A stretch of 60,959 nucleotides of DNA, from contig JAIOIU010000039.1 in assembly GCA_019912425.1 (NCBI GenBank), positions 1 to 60,959 of the forward strand, given 5' to 3'. Below are positions 35,442 to 44,272 of the stretch, one piece after another. This DNA is from Candidatus Methylomirabilis tolerans. GTDB lineage: Bacteria > Methylomirabilota > Methylomirabilia > Methylomirabilales > Methylomirabilaceae. Position 1 is the first letter of the stretch, and each line of letters starts with the position of its first letter. The position numbers and the translations under genes were made by a program. The notes beneath the pieces were generated by a model. It was given only the letters and a program-made list of their open reading frames with translations. It made no database searches and was not told the DNA's origin.

Positions 35442-36440
35442 CTATAGCCGAGCCTCACGAAGATACTTGGCCGCATCCTCCGGTAGGACAGGATTGATGT
35501 AAAACCCGGTCCCCCACTCAAACCCTGCAACCTTGACGAGGGTCGGCATAATCTCAATGTGCCAGTGATAATGATCTACCTCGGTCTCCTGGAGCGGCGA
35601 ACTGTGAATCAGGTAATTGTAGGGAGGGTTAATGAGAACCTGATCCATTTTGCCAAGAACCTCTTTCAATATCCTGGAACAACTTACCATGCTCTGCTTC
35701 TGCGTGTCCTGGAAGAACGGCTCATGGCTTCTCGGAAGGATCCATGTTTCGAAGGGAAAGCGGGATGCAAAGGGCGCGATGGCGACAAACTCATCATTTT
35801 GCGCGATCACCCGGATCTCCTGCTGCAGTTCCTGGCGGATAATATCGCAGTAGATGCATCGATCCTTGTAATCGAAGTAGGCCTTGGCGCCGTCCACCTC
35901 TTCTTGAGCCCGCTTCGGAACGATAGGGGTAGCAATAAGCTGAGAATGAGGGTGTTCCAAGGAGGCGCCGGCCTGCTCACCGCGGTTCTTGAAGATCAAG
36001 ATGTAACGAAACCGGTCGTCTTTCTTGAGATCGAGTATCCGGTCTCGATAGGCCCACAGGACATCCTCTACCCGTTCCTCCGGCATGGCGGAGAGCACGT
36101 CATTGTGGCTGGGGGATTCGATGATCACCTCGTGAGCGCCTAACCCGTGCATCTTGTCATAGATCCCGTCACCCGCCCGATCCAGGTCTCCCTCGATCTG
36201 GAGCGCGGGGAACTTATTCGGCACAACACGAAGAGACCATCCTTTACTATTCGGCAGGTTACCGTTCTTGCGATAGGCCATGATCTCTGAGGGTGTTTTA
36301 TCCTCATTCCCTGGGCAGAATGGGCAAAATCCTAACTGCCTCGGAGGCGGAGCAGCGGAAAAGTCCGAGGGACGCTTCCCTCGCTCTGTCGAAATGATGA
36401 CCCACCGCGATGTGATCGGATCCTTGCGGAGTTGCGGCAT
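35442..36440 (-). CDS. galT: Galactose-1-phosphate uridylyltransferase GalT
   Basis: A 332-residue histidine-triad-superfamily enzyme. ASLEHPHSQLIATPIVP gives the first active-site histidines, and VDHYHWHIEIMPTLVK the nucleophile. Zinc-site residues include CPFCPGNEDKTPSE near the start and CIYCDIIRQEL in the middle. It moves UMP between glucose and galactose. It could serve galactose salvage or a related sugar-nucleotide exchange; no other Leloir gene is adjacent. Confidence 0.92.
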   Translation of the reverse strand: MPQLRKDPITSRWVIISTERGKRPSDFSAAPPPRQLGFCPFCPGNEDKTPSEIMAYRKNGNLPNSKGWSLRVVPNKFPALQIEGDLDRAGDGIYDKMHGLGAHEVIIESPSHNDVLSAMPEERVEDVLWAYRDRILDLKKDDRFRYILIFKNRGEQAGASLEHPHSQLIATPIVPKRAQEEVDGAKAYFDYKDRCIYCDIIRQELQQEIRVIAQNDEFVAIAPFASRFPFETWILPRSHEPFFQDTQKQSMVSCSRILKEVLGKMDQVLINPPYNYLIHSSPLQETEVDHYHWHIEIMPTLVKVAGFEWGTGFYINPVLPEDAAKYLREARL

Positions 36441-36538
36441 CCGGTTATTTCCCTCCTGATATCCGGAGATACCCTCGCTTGAAAACGCCTAACAGTAAAT
36501 CACAGACCTGGGAATGTCAATGGGTAGGCGCTGAAAAC

Positions 36539-36997
36539 TCACCAGCGGGTAACCACGACACGTGCTCGCAATGCGTTGCTCGTATGACTCTGTTCATCCA
36601 CTACTACGACTTCTAAGAACCTGATCCCCTCGCTCTCCCACTTGAGGCTTGTTTCGACATGCCCGATGGCTAGGCCGTACTTCTCCATTTTCAGGTCTAG
36701 GACCTTCGGCGTAAAGGCTGGTCTGTAGATCCAATCCCGAACCTCAGAGGGAAAGATGCGAGCTTCCACAACGTCGGCGTCAGTGTCCTCAAAATCAAAG
36801 GTGACCCTCACCTCTTCTCCGACCCTCACCTTACCCGGCTCGACCTGGAGATTGGAGATGAGCGGGACACCCGGTCCTACCAAGGTCGGCTTGTTTCGCC
36901 AACTTGCACAGGCTGAAAGCGCCAAGGCCAGGACCCACACCAGCATTATCCGCTTGGCCACACTCCACTCCAACGGTCCGTCATTGCTCTTCAGCAT
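36539..36997 (-). CDS. Putative lipoprotein of unknown function
   Basis: From ATG 36997 the product is 152 residues; a start at 37024 adds nine. A lipoprotein-type signal (IMLVWVLALALSACASWRN, lipobox LSAC) is followed by an immunoglobulin-like beta-rich domain (EPGKVRVGEEVRVTFDFEDT, WESEGIRFLEVVVVDEQSHT). It overlaps the pxpC end, so it is probably translated with the 5-oxoprolinase genes. I do not recognise the family. Confidence 0.6.
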   Translation of the reverse strand: MLKSNDGPLEWSVAKRIMLVWVLALALSACASWRNKPTLVGPGVPLISNLQVEPGKVRVGEEVRVTFDFEDTDADVVEARIFPSEVRDWIYRPAFTPKVLDLKMEKYGLAIGHVETSLKWESEGIRFLEVVVVDEQSHTSNALRARVVVTRW

Positions 36998-38090
36998 CCT
37001 CGGATTTCCTCTCCACCCCCTCAAGGCTCACCCGGTACGTCCCCCTTCCTCCTCCCACATCGACTCGATACGATTCGGCTCCAAGGCTTAATCTGTAGCT
37101 ACCCCGCGCCTCCGGTAGACCCTGCCATCCCTGCCGCAATGCGTCAAATCTTCCCTCGTAGGCCCGCAGGGCAGCACACGCCTCGGGCGCGGAGATCTGA
37201 CGGAACCGAATCACCTGCCCAGGCGTAGTCTGGCCCAATCGAAAGATGTCTTCTTGTACGACAACCGCAATCTTTGCGTAGCCACCCGTCGTCTGACGGT
37301 CGGCCAACAAGATCATTGGCTGACCGTCAGACGGCACCTGCACCGCACCCAGCGGGATCGAGTCAGAGATGATATCCGCGCCTGATCGGTGGGTGATCGG
37401 CGGCCCCTGGAGCCTGGCGCCCATCCGATCCATCTGTGGCGTGAGACGATACGATCCGCTCAAGAACGTGTGAATCCCTTCAGGGGTAAACCGGTCCTCT
37501 TGCAGCCCGAGGACTACGCGCACCGTGAGGACCTCACTGATCGGCTCCACCCAGCCCGATGGCAGTCGGCGACCGCTGAGCGCCATCGGCCGTCGCCCAA
37601 CCGGGTTGATCGGCAGGCAATCGCCTTCCCGCAGGGCCCGACCCTGCACACCGCCGAATGCGGCAGGGAGACAGGTAGAGCGGCTCCCGAGTATGACCGG
37701 AACATCGATCCCTCCCGCAATAGCCAGATAGGCGCGCAGGCCACGCCGGGCACGCTGAAACTCAAGGATCTGGCCGCTTCGGATGCCGATGACTGTCCCG
37801 CGCTCAACCGGTTTCCCATCCACAAGCGGCTGCATGTCCGCCCCGACAATAGCAATGGTCAGGTCGGTGAACGCGCGGAGCATTGGCCCCTCTGCGGTCG
37901 CCTCTAAGCCCGCGAATCCTTCCTCGTTATCAAGCAAAAGGTTGGCGGTCCGTAGCGCGGTTTGATCCATTGCGCCGGACGTCGGCACACCATATCTCTG
38001 ATACCCGATTCTGCCAAGGTCCTGGACGGTGGTCAGGAGCCCCGACTTGATGACCTCAAAGGCGTCCACGCTGTTCGCTTTCGTACTCAT
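36981..38090 (-). CDS. pxpC: 5-oxoprolinase subunit PxpC
   Basis: From ATG 38090 the protein has 369 residues (MSTKANSVDAFEVIKSGLLT); upstream start at 38162 adds 24. It is an AHS2/KipA-family protein with TTVQDLGRIGYQRYGVPTSG, YLAIAGGIDVPVILGSRST and PILLADRQTTGGYAKIAVV-like cyclophilin-fold motifs (here MILLADRQTTGGYAKIAVV). With PxpA and PxpB it forms the ATP-dependent 5-oxoprolinase opening pyroglutamate to glutamate. It overlaps pxpB. Confidence 0.9.
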   Translation of the reverse strand: MSTKANSVDAFEVIKSGLLTTVQDLGRIGYQRYGVPTSGAMDQTALRTANLLLDNEEGFAGLEATAEGPMLRAFTDLTIAIVGADMQPLVDGKPVERGTVIGIRSGQILEFQRARRGLRAYLAIAGGIDVPVILGSRSTCLPAAFGGVQGRALREGDCLPINPVGRRPMALSGRRLPSGWVEPISEVLTVRVVLGLQEDRFTPEGIHTFLSGSYRLTPQMDRMGARLQGPPITHRSGADIISDSIPLGAVQVPSDGQPMILLADRQTTGGYAKIAVVVQEDIFRLGQTTPGQVIRFRQISAPEACAALRAYEGRFDALRQGWQGLPEARGSYRLSLGAESYRVDVGGGRGTYRVSLEGVERKSEDAEEQ

Positions 38091-38742
38091 GCGGTTCTCT
38101 TTGCACGAATCGGACCTTATCTCCCGGAAGGAGCAGTGTCGGCGCCTCGGCGGACGGGTCAAAGAGGCGTATGGACGTCCGGCCTATGATTCGCCAGCCC
38201 CCAGGGCTCTCAACGGGATAGATGCCTGTCTGTCTCCCACCGATCCCTACAGAGCCGGCCGGTACTTTGAGGCGCGGCGTAGAAAGCCGGGGGACTGTAA
38301 GTTGTTCCGCGAGGTCGCCAAGGTAGGGAAATCCAGCCATGAAACCCAGCATATAGACATGATACAGCGGCTCCGAATGGAGACGAACCACCTCATCTCG
38401 TGAAAGGCCGCTGTGGCGAGCAACAAACTCGAGGTCAGGACCGTATTTCCCACCATAGACGGTCGGGATCTCGACTATCCTGGGCGTCTGGTCGTCTTGG
38501 TCATCTAATGAATCGTACAGCGTACCGACCCGCTGCCCCAAGGCGTTACGGTCGATCGTCAGCGGATCGTAGTAGATCGCGAGCGATCGATAGGTTGGCA
38601 CAGCTTCCAACACCCCCCTTACCCTTGCTCGTTCCAACGCCAAGCCCAGCGCCCGGACTTGCCGGTTTACAGCGAGATCGATCGCGTCGCCCAGATCCAC
38701 TACCAGGCAGCTCTCGCCGCCGTCAAGACACCTGATCGACAA
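38056..38742 (-). CDS. pxpB: 5-oxoprolinase subunit PxpB
   Basis: I place the start at a TTG (38742), which has GGAGGAG five bases upstream; it gives 228 residues and overlaps the pxpA end. The frame stays open to an ATG at 38835, but those 31 residues are shadow of pxpA. AHS1/KipI motifs: SYLVVDLGDAIDLAVNR-like N-terminus, EIPTVYGGKYGPDLEFVARH, HVYMLGFMAGFPYLGDL and GGRQTGIYPVESPGGWRIIG. It works with PxpA and PxpC. Confidence 0.88.
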   Translation of the reverse strand: MSIRCLDGGESCLVVDLGDAIDLAVNRQVRALGLALERARVRGVLEAVPTYRSLAIYYDPLTIDRNALGQRVGTLYDSLDDQDDQTPRIVEIPTVYGGKYGPDLEFVARHSGLSRDEVVRLHSEPLYHVYMLGFMAGFPYLGDLAEQLTVPRLSTPRLKVPAGSVGIGGRQTGIYPVESPGGWRIIGRTSIRLFDPSAEAPTLLLPGDKVRFVQREPHEYESEQRGRL

Positions 38743-39508
38743 AGATCTCCTCCAGCGGCAAGGTCTTGATCCCAACCAGTGCCAGTCGCTCTCGAAGCCG
38801 CTTCGCAATAGCCGGCGCGCCGGGGGTATCGCCATGCAGGCAGACAGTATCCACCGTGATGGAGATCATCCGACCGGTGATGGCGCGGACCTTTCCTTCG
38901 ACCATCAACAGCACCTGATCAACCACCGCATCGGGATCGGTGAGAAGGGCGCCAGGCGCCGATCGGGAAACCAGGCTCCCATCTTCGTTGTAGGTGCGAT
39001 CGCCAAACCCTTCCGCCGCCACCCTCAGCCCAGCCGCCTGCCCGGCCAACAGCAGCGCAGACTCTGGCGGCCCAACCAGGATCAGGGTGGGGTCAACTTC
39101 GACAATCGCCCTTGCAAGAGCTTCAGATAGCGACCGATCCTGAGCGGCGTCGTGATAGAGGGCGCCGTGCAGTTTGACGTGCTGAAGCTGCATCCGCTCA
39201 GCCTTTGCAAAGGCGTAAAGCGCTCCGATCTGGTAGAGGAGATAGTCCCTCGCTTCTCCCGGCGACAGCTGCATCGGCCGGCGACCGAACCCCAACAGGT
39301 CCGGATAGCCCGGATGCGCGCCGACCCTGACCCTGTGCGTCTTTGCGAGTGCGACGGTCCGTCGCATCACCTGTGGATCGCCACCATGCCATCCGCACGC
39401 GATACTCACCGAGGTCAGATACGGCATCAGCGCTTCGTCGTTGCCCATCGTCCACACGCCAAAGCTCTCGCCGACGTCGCTGCTTAGATCAATCTTCTTC
39501 GTGGTCAT
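38723..39508 (-). CDS. pxpA: 5-oxoprolinase subunit PxpA (LamB/YcsF)
   Basis: A 261-residue LamB/YcsF protein: KIDLSSDVGESFGVWTMGND, SIACGWHGGDPQVMRRTVAL, RVGAHPGYPDLLGFGRRPM and CLHGDTPGAPAIAKRL. It is the first gene of the pxpABC unit. All three products together cleave 5-oxoproline, a damage product of glutamine, which matches the nearby glutamine synthesis genes. Confidence 0.92.
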   Translation of the reverse strand: MTTKKIDLSSDVGESFGVWTMGNDEALMPYLTSVSIACGWHGGDPQVMRRTVALAKTHRVRVGAHPGYPDLLGFGRRPMQLSPGEARDYLLYQIGALYAFAKAERMQLQHVKLHGALYHDAAQDRSLSEALARAIVEVDPTLILVGPPESALLLAGQAAGLRVAAEGFGDRTYNEDGSLVSRSAPGALLTDPDAVVDQVLLMVEGKVRAITGRMISITVDTVCLHGDTPGAPAIAKRLRERLALVGIKTLPLEEIFVDQVS

Positions 39509-39690
39509 GGTATAGTTGGCTCATAGAGATCAAAAGTAGCATCCTTAGAGCGTACCTGCTCTCCCGTCAGGAAAGTTGACACAGTGTGGATTGTACACTA
39601 TTGTGGCAATAGCTTGAAGCTCTTCGTGGAATAAGTGTTTCGGTTGGCGGAAGCGGCGGTTGAAACAGCTCACATGAAAAGGAGACGGTT

Positions 39691-40104
39691 ATGGCTGAGA
39701 CGATTAAGCGCGTGGATTACTTCTACATTGAGACCCCCAACAAGCCGGGAGAGGCGGCGCGTACACTCACCGCAATCAAGGAGGCGGGGCACAACCTGCT
39801 GGCCTTCTCCGGGTTTCCCAAGGGTCGGCGAGCCCAGATGGATTTCATTCCCGCCGATTCGGCAGCCTTTGCGAAATGCGCCAAGAAAGCCGGGTGTACG
39901 CTTAGCAAGAAGAAGAGCGGCTTTCTCATCCAGGGCGAGGACCGCATCGGCGCTGTTGCCGACGTCCTGAGCAAGCTCGCGGATGCGAAGATCAACGTCA
40001 CCGCCATCACTGCCGTCAGTGCCGGCGGAAATCGGTACGGCGCCATCCTCTGGGTCAAGGCACCCGACCTCAGGCGGGCCGCAAAAGTCCTCGGTGCCGC
40101 CTAA
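39691..40104 (+). CDS. ACT-domain protein
   Basis: This 137-residue protein has two ACT-type repeats: RVDYFYIETPNKPGEAARTL in the first and GEDRIGAVADVLSKLADAKI with INVTAITAVSAGGNRYGAIL in the second. ACT domains bind amino acids and regulate enzymes in cis or trans. It starts after AAAAGGAG and stands alone between divergent neighbours. A terminator follows. The ligand is unknown. Confidence 0.8.
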   Translation: MAETIKRVDYFYIETPNKPGEAARTLTAIKEAGHNLLAFSGFPKGRRAQMDFIPADSAAFAKCAKKAGCTLSKKKSGFLIQGEDRIGAVADVLSKLADAKINVTAITAVSAGGNRYGAILWVKAPDLRRAAKVLGAA

Positions 40105-40134
40105 CGTATTGCCGTGTAAAGGCGCATAGGCGCC

Positions 40135-40169
40135 CGGCCCTTTGGGGTGAACTCAGCCCTGAAGGGCCG
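40135..40169 (+). terminator. Terminator after the ACT gene
   Basis: CGGCCCTT (40135-40142) pairs with AAGGGCCG (40162-40169), then TTGTCTTTTCC follows. It ends the ACT-domain gene 31 bp after its stop. Confidence 0.7.
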
Positions 40170-40323
40170 TTGTCTTTTCCATGGTCCCTCGTGGGTCTCG
40201 GTCGTAATAGACTGCAAGCTAAATTGAGGAGCCGCCAAAACGACTGACTTTGATGAAACGAGATAAGCCGAAAGGATTTTGCAGCGTTTTGGGTATGAGA
40301 CGGTTTAGTTCAATTGTAGCCGG

Positions 40324-41073
40324 GTGACGCGCAAAAGAATGCACTGGGAAGTTCAGATTACTGGTGATACCAGCGACCTTCGAATGCTGGTTGACTCCCT
40401 TGAGACCGGCGACGTCCAGCTCGGCGAATCCGAGCACGGCTACGTTCTGCGCGCCCTGGAATTCGAGTCGCTGGATTCGGCCGATGCAGTCCGAGATCTG
40501 GCCATTGAGATCGTGACAGTTCTATCGGGATCTGCCCGATTGGCGCTTGGCACCCACCAGTCTCTCAACGTCGGTGCGGTGTACCACGTTCGTCCAGACG
40601 GTAAGCGTGACATCACCCTCTTCGCTGAACCAGGGGTGATTCGCTTACGTGGCATGCCAGTGACGCTTATGCTCACCCGCGCCGACGGAACCACGGAAGC
40701 GCACAAATCCGCAGATCCGGTTGCCCAATGGCTTCCTCTCGCCATGGGGAATCCAGCGGTAGCCCGCGCCCTCCGCCTGCGCAATGTGGACGAACTCGGT
40801 TAGACTGATCTTTACCGGTTGTACGAGGTAATCGAAGGCGACGTCGGGTCACGGATGTATCAGTTCAGTCGGGTGACTCGGGACGAAGTCAAGCGATTCA
40901 CGCGAACCGCCAACAGCGTTACGACGGCAGGCGACCAGGCGCGGCATGGCAAGGAACGGACTGCTCCCCCAGCGAAGCCCATGCCGCTCGCCAGTGCCCG
41001 TAACTTAATCGACGGCCTCCTACGCTCCTGGCTTGCCTGGAAAGCCGTCCAGGATGAACCAAGTACCGCCTAA
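40324..41073 (+). pseudogene. Hypothetical gene interrupted by in-frame TAG
   Basis: Codons from GTG 40324 (or ATG 40339) to TAG 40801 give a 159-residue protein of mixed alpha/beta type that I do not recognise. The same frame continues without another stop to 41073: LYRLYEVIEGDVGSRMYQFS, then DEVKRFTRTANSVTTAGDQA. The downstream part has no good start of its own and reads like the natural C-terminal half. Together they make about 249 residues. A nonsense mutation (for instance TGG to TAG), a sequencing error or stop read-through would each explain this. Confidence 0.6.
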
Positions 41074-41449
41074 TATGTCGCTGAAGCTGGTAGGCGCCGC
41101 GGAGGGGGTTTCCGCCAGTGGGCGAGCTAGGGTGGATCCGGACGTGGAGAAGTATTGTCATGTACGGGAGCACCGCACCCGCGGCTCAGCGGCGACGTAC
41201 GGTTAAGGTAGGACGATAAAATGAGCGATGCCTAGCCCCGCGTAGCGCCCTGTCACCACGCCTACTGCATCTCCCTGGAGTAGATCTTCATGATCTTGGT
41301 GAGCAGGTCGATGGCGTCGAACCGACAGCGCTGAGTGCCTGCATTGGGAAGCTTCTGAGAGTACGGGCCTCCCGTTCCCTCGACTGATCTTGACGGTTGA
41401 CCTGTTTATAGACTATATTTGGTCATACTCAAGCAATGGAGGTACTATC
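41074..41449. other. Gap with gene remnants and a promoter
   Basis: No intact gene. On the minus strand near 41263-41325 a short run reads RFDAIDLLTKIMKIYSREMQ and ends with a stop; it may be the tail of a lost gene, family not recognised. The right end carries the promoter of the Phd/RelE pair. Confidence 0.4.
41390..41419 (+). promoter_or_regulatory. Promoter of the Phd/RelE-type pair
   Basis: TTGACG (41390-41395) and TATATT (41414-41419) are 18 bp apart. The inverted repeat TATAGACTATA overlaps the -10 box, a plausible operator for antitoxin autoregulation. GGAGG (41438-41442) leads the ATG at 41450. Confidence 0.55.
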
Positions 41450-41725
41450 ATGAAACTGTCCAGCCAGATCAAGCCTATCAGTTACCTGAAAGCCCATGCC
41501 GCCGAAATCGTAAGGGGTCTGGGTGACCAGCGCGAGCCACTGGTCATCACGCAGAACGGCGAAGCCAAGGTGGTTATACAAGACATCGAAAGCTACGAGC
41601 AAACTCAGGACACGTTGGCTCTCCTGAAAATCCTGGCGCTCGGAACCCGCCAGATCGAGGAGGGCAAGGTCCAGCCCGCTGAAAATGTGCTCAAACGCCT
41701 GCGCGAGCGACGTGGCGCCCACTGA
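41450..41725 (+). CDS. Phd/YefM-family antitoxin
   Basis: A 91-residue protein starting at ATG 41450 after GGAGG. SYLKAHAAEIVRGLGDQREP and LVITQNGEAKVVIQDIESYE are the Phd/YefM DNA-binding and dimerisation core; the helical tail binds toxin. It is immediately followed by a RelE/ParE-like toxin, the stop and ATG sharing one base (TGATG). Confidence 0.88.
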   Translation: MKLSSQIKPISYLKAHAAEIVRGLGDQREPLVITQNGEAKVVIQDIESYEQTQDTLALLKILALGTRQIEEGKVQPAENVLKRLRERRGAH

Positions 41726-42051
41726 TGCCGTTCGCGGTTCTGCTGACTAATGACGCAGCGCGTGATCTCGACGAGATTTATGACTATATCGCCCTGCACG
41801 ATACGCCTCACAAAGCAGATTACGTTTTAGAACAGATTGAGAGGGCTTTCTCCAGACTGTCCGAATCCCCTGAGCGGGGTGCCTATCCGAAAGAACTGTT
41901 GTCGCTGGGCATTCGGGAATACCGCGAGGTTTTCATCAAACCCTACCGCATCATTTACCGAGTCATGGGCCATAACGTGTACGTTCTGCTGATTGTTGAT
42001 GGCCGTCGCGATATGCAGTCGCTGCTGCAGCGGCGATTGCTGGACGCGTAG
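41725..42051 (+). CDS. RelE/ParE-family toxin
   Basis: The 108-residue product has the ParE/RelE layout: VLLTNDAARDLDEIYDYIAL with paired N-terminal helices, then RLSESPERGAYPKELLSLGI, YREVFIKPYRIIYRVMGHNV and a C-terminal ILLIVDGRRDMQSLLQRRLL-like strand-helix. It pairs with the Phd-type antitoxin upstream. Full length, no damage. Confidence 0.88.
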   Translation: MPFAVLLTNDAARDLDEIYDYIALHDTPHKADYVLEQIERAFSRLSESPERGAYPKELLSLGIREYREVFIKPYRIIYRVMGHNVYVLLIVDGRRDMQSLLQRRLLDA

Positions 42052-42133
42052 GTAACCGAGTGGAATAAGTTTCAGGAGGGGAAGAACAGATAAGGCGCAC
42101 GACATTCAACACGTATCCTTCTCTGGTGCAGTC

Positions 42134-42343
42134 ATGAAATTACGTGTCGACGGGAAGGAATACCAGATCGACATTGCGACTCAGTCGGAACGTTTGCGCA
42201 ACGCGACGCAGAAACAGAGGGAAAACTTTGAGAGATCTCCAGCCGGTTATGGAATCCACTGGCCGGACGTAGATGAGGATTTATCAATTGACGGACTCGT
42301 CGGCGTGAGGCATACGCCGCCGTTCGTCATGACCGACGCATAA
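42134..42343 (+). CDS. DUF2442-like small protein
   Basis: A 69-residue protein. The C-terminal part GYGIHWPDVDEDLSIDGLVG is the signature of DUF2442 proteins, which are often found near toxin-antitoxin and addiction genes. The N-terminus (KLRVDGKEYQIDIATQSERL) replaces the usual first beta strands. It lies 80 bp after a toxin gene, so it may be a third TA component, but that is inference. Confidence 0.55.
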   Translation: MKLRVDGKEYQIDIATQSERLRNATQKQRENFERSPAGYGIHWPDVDEDLSIDGLVGVRHTPPFVMTDA

Positions 42344-42355
42344 AAGAGGGGTGGG

Positions 42356-43360
42356 CTATCGCTTTCCCTGGTAGAACTCCTCGACGAGGACCACGTCATC
42401 GGGGCTGCCGATGATGACCGGCACGCGCTGGTGATGCTCCGACGGCTCAATATCCAGGACCCGCTCGGCGCCGGTGCCGGCCCGTCCCCCAGCCGCCTCT
42501 ACAACATAGGCCATCGGCGCAACCTCGTAGAGTAATCGGAGCTTCCCATTGGCATTCTTTCCCCCGCCGGCTTCGCCCGGATACATAAAGACCCCGCCTT
42601 CAAGCAGCGTGCGGTGCAGGTCCGCCACCATCGACCCGACATAGCGGAGCGAATAGGGTCGGCCTGTCGGCTTGTCCGGCGTGTTCAGATAATCGACCGC
42701 TCGGCGGGTCGGCTCCGACCAGCGATGATAGTTCCCACAGTTCACGCTGTACGTCTTGCCGCGTTGCGGAATTCGAATATCAGGGTGTGATAGAACGTAA
42801 TCGTCCAGCGTATGATCCCACGTAAAACCCTGCACTGCGTGGCCAGAGGCATAGACAAACATCGTGCTGGGACCATACATCACATAGCCGGCCGCCACCT
42901 GCTCGGTGCCCTTTTGCAGGATATCCTCCGCCACATGTTCCCGTCCATGACCGCGTCGATGCCGTACCGAAAAGATCGTCCCTACTGTGCCGTTGATGTC
43001 AATGTTCGACGAGCCATCGACCGGATCGAAACAGACCACATAGCTCCCAGGCAGGCAGTTGCGGTCGACGTGTAGCGGCGCCTCCATCTCCTCTGAGACC
43101 ATTGTGCAGACAAGACCGGTTTCTTTCAGCGCATCCACGAGCACATCATTCGACCAGAGATCGAGCTGGGCGATCTGCTCTCCCTGAACGTTGACCTCCC
43201 CGGTATATCCCAATCTGCCGTGCAACGCCGCTCGATTGACCTCCCGCGCCACCAGTTTCGAGGCGGCGCCGATCTTGATGAGCAGCGCACCGAGGTCGCC
43301 CTCTACCGGTGTCCGGTCGTCCAGAAAATGACGGGTAAGGGTCATGCCTTTGCTAATCAT
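42356..43360 (-). CDS. fbp: Class I fructose-1,6-bisphosphatase
   Basis: From ATG 43360 (GGGAG six bases before) the enzyme has 334 residues; the overlapping upstream ATG at 43375 adds five. Motifs: metal site VVCFDPVDGSSNIDINGTVG, SVRHRRGHGREH, YGPSTMFVYASGHAVQGF and the end GGVFMYPGEAGGGKNANGKL. In autotrophs it regenerates fructose-6-phosphate in the Calvin cycle. It is co-directional and nearly overlapping with rpiA. Confidence 0.94.
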   Translation of the reverse strand: MISKGMTLTRHFLDDRTPVEGDLGALLIKIGAASKLVAREVNRAALHGRLGYTGEVNVQGEQIAQLDLWSNDVLVDALKETGLVCTMVSEEMEAPLHVDRNCLPGSYVVCFDPVDGSSNIDINGTVGTIFSVRHRRGHGREHVAEDILQKGTEQVAAGYVMYGPSTMFVYASGHAVQGFTWDHTLDDYVLSHPDIRIPQRGKTYSVNCGNYHRWSEPTRRAVDYLNTPDKPTGRPYSLRYVGSMVADLHRTLLEGGVFMYPGEAGGGKNANGKLRLLYEVAPMAYVVEAAGGRAGTGAERVLDIEPSEHHQRVPVIIGSPDDVVLVEEFYQGKR

Positions 43361-43371
43361 CGGATCTCCCA

Positions 43372-44106
43372 TCATGGGTTTCCGCGTTGCTGTACGCTGA
43401 CTACATCGCCGTCCTGTACCAGGACCGTGTCGGCCATTCCGATGAAGAGCCCCGTTCCCACTACCCCAGGGACTCCAAGAATCGCCTGCTCAAAAGGAGC
43501 CGGATCGGGAAGAGGTGAGATGCTGCAGTCGAGGATGTAATTGCCGTTATCGCTGACGAACGGCTGTCCATTATGCTCGCGGACAGTTAGTCCGCATCCA
43601 AGCTCTGCGAGACGACGCCGGCAGAGGGGCAGCCCGAACGGAACGACTTCAACAGGAAGGATGCCACGGCTTCCCAGAACCGGCACCAGCTTTTCGGCTC
43701 CAACCAGAATGATCAGCCGTCGTGACGAGGCAGCCACAATCTTTTCGCGAATCAGCGCGCCGCCGTACCCTTTGATGAGGTCAAGCCGAGGATCGACCTC
43801 ATCCGCACCATCAAATGTGACGTCGATGTTTGGCACCTCGTCGAGCGTCGCCAACGGTATCCCAAGCTGCGCCGCCAACGCGGCCGTGACCTGCGACGTC
43901 GAAACCGCCGTAATCCGAAGACCGGCCTTGACCGCATCACCCAGGGCACGGACAAATGCGGTCGCCGCCCGTCCGGTGCCTAGACCGACCACATCGCCGT
44001 CTTTGATGAACTCGAGCGCTATGTTCGCCATGGACGGCTGAGCCCCCGGCGCGCCAGGGACATAAGAGAGCAACTGTTGATTATGGAGACACGATTCTTG
44101 ATTCAT
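43372..44106 (-). CDS. rpiA: Ribose-5-phosphate isomerase A
   Basis: A 244-residue enzyme with GDVVGLGTGRAATAFVRALG, the catalytic NIDVTFDGADEVDPRLDLIKG (aspartates and K), GGALIREKIVAASSRRLIIL and the end GVPGVVGTGLFIGMADTVLV. It feeds ribulose-5-phosphate to the cycle. Its stop overlaps the fbp start region, so the two Calvin-cycle genes form one message; RuBisCO genes are 3.7 kb away on the other strand. Confidence 0.95.
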   Translation of the reverse strand: MNQESCLHNQQLLSYVPGAPGAQPSMANIALEFIKDGDVVGLGTGRAATAFVRALGDAVKAGLRITAVSTSQVTAALAAQLGIPLATLDEVPNIDVTFDGADEVDPRLDLIKGYGGALIREKIVAASSRRLIILVGAEKLVPVLGSRGILPVEVVPFGLPLCRRRLAELGCGLTVREHNGQPFVSDNGNYILDCSISPLPDPAPFEQAILGVPGVVGTGLFIGMADTVLVQDGDVVSVQQRGNP

Positions 44107-44272
44107 CGAAAGGCTTCTCCAAGCTTTAATCTATTAGTCTCTCTGATGGGAGCAATGCAACCTAATCGTATCGTGATGTGCTTATACTATGCCGGCCGCT
44201 GAGATGTCAAGGCACGCTTCAGACGCTAACAAGTTCGCATCAAGAATCCCTCCCCTGGTGACCGACAACTCT

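Noticed and set aside
41156-41215. CGTACGGTTAAGG resembling the 3-prime strand of group II intron domain V
   Set aside because: The matching 5-prime strand is absent and no domain-V hairpin with bulge can be drawn.
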